From positions 606,120-670,119 of the forward strand of contig JXTC01000027.1 of assembly GCA_002914845.1 (NCBI GenBank): 64,000 bases of DNA, written 5' to 3'. This DNA is from Trema orientale. Taxonomy: Eukaryota; Streptophyta; Magnoliopsida; Rosales; Cannabaceae. Below, piece after piece: positions 63,363-64,000 of the stretch. The position numbers were made by a program, and so were the translations under genes. Within the stretch, counting starts at the first letter, position 1. Every line of letters begins with the position of its first letter. The notes below the pieces were generated by a model. It saw only the letters and a program-made list of their open reading frames with translations. It ran no database searches and was not told where the DNA came from.

Positions 63363-64000
63363 CAATCTTTTCCCTTTTTCTTTTCTTTTTTTTTTCTTTA
63401 TGCTAACATCGTTTACGAGAAAAAAGATAAAAAAAACTTATATTGTTATATATAGAGAAGCATGTGCTTATAGATGTCCAGATTAATTTGTTATAAAAGG
63501 ATTGAAAAAAATCAATGTTTTTAAAATATGAATGAATTTAATCAAATAATTTTTGTACAATAATTCAAAAGAAATTTATTATGATACTTGTTTTATTTGC
63601 AAAGGAATTATGGCTCAAGATAAATTGTGTGTTTAATAAGGGGCATGAAGAGTTTTTTTTTTCGCTTTTTTTTTGAGAGATTATGTGAACAAATTTTTTA
63701 TTTAGAGAAAAAATAATTTTTGTACTAAAAAGTACTTTTTAGTAATAAAAAATTGTGAGGAGAGTAGATAAAAGTCTTTGGTGATTCCTTGAAAATTCTA
63801 AAATTATTTGTTAAATTTTCTTCATTCATGATTTTTTTGGTCTATCATATATTTAGAGAAGAGAAATTTTTTGTCTTCTCGTGCTTCTGACAACTTTGCT
63901 TGGTAGAATTTTGCCATGTCAACTTTTCTTACCTTTTATGTTTCTAAGGATTTTTACAGTCTTAACTATTTTCATTTCCGTTAGTTTTCTTGTAAAGCAT
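63363..64000. other. AT-rich DNA at the window end
   Basis: T-runs at about 63652-63672 and only short frames. Nothing is recognised. Confidence 0.45.

Overview
The window is nuclear DNA from a flowering plant, most likely a eudicot. The genes carry GT-AG introns and encode plant-type R2R3-MYB and AP2/ERF factors, the intergenic DNA is very AT-rich, and it is crowded with MITE-like foldback elements, SINE-like copies and Ty1/copia remains. The species cannot be named from the sequence alone. No bacterial, viral or CRISPR-type locus was found.

Layout. 1-2799: a broken Ty1/copia retrotransposon on the minus strand (gag, protease and integrase remains, primer-binding site, 572-bp LTR), cut by the window edge. 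2800-15012: about 12 kb with no gene, holding several foldback or MITE-like elements. 15013-16505 (minus): MYB5, an R2R3-MYB with one intron. 18369-21348 (minus, 8 coding exons): an organellar-type peptidyl-tRNA hydrolase, with two related SINE-like insertions in its introns. 21349-32710: an 11-kb gap containing a large composite inverted-repeat element, a degraded coding-like fragment, a LINE remnant and a 644-bp MITE-like element. 32711-43359 (plus, 20 coding exons): importin-5 (KETCH1-like), reconstructed to 1117 aa. 44856-45713 (plus, intronless): an AP2/ERF factor of RAP2.11 type. 45714-50784: 5 kb of repeats. 50785-53477 (minus, 5 exons): alpha-tubulin, 449 aa. 53478-64000: no gene seen, more repeats, and a probable solo or truncated LTR at about 61366-63021.

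The genes do not form a pathway. They cover transcription control (MYB5 for proanthocyanidin, mucilage and trichome traits; the ERF for a RAP2.11-like potassium or stress role), organelle translation quality control (PTH), nuclear import (importin-5) and the cytoskeleton (tubulin). The strongest overall observation is order: alpha-tubulin, RAP2.11, importin-5 and PTH lie in the same relative order as I recall for Arabidopsis loci At5g19770/80, At5g19790, At5g19820 and At5g19830. This suggests an old conserved block that repeats have greatly expanded.

I found no convincing undescribed biological system. The most novel-looking material is in the repeats: a Pack-MULE-like composite, a three-copy foldback family, a three-unit minisatellite, a MITE with an internal 213-bp duplication, and inverted SINEs around four PTH exons. 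All exon boundaries were derived by hand from reading frame, protein-family conservation and GT-AG sites.
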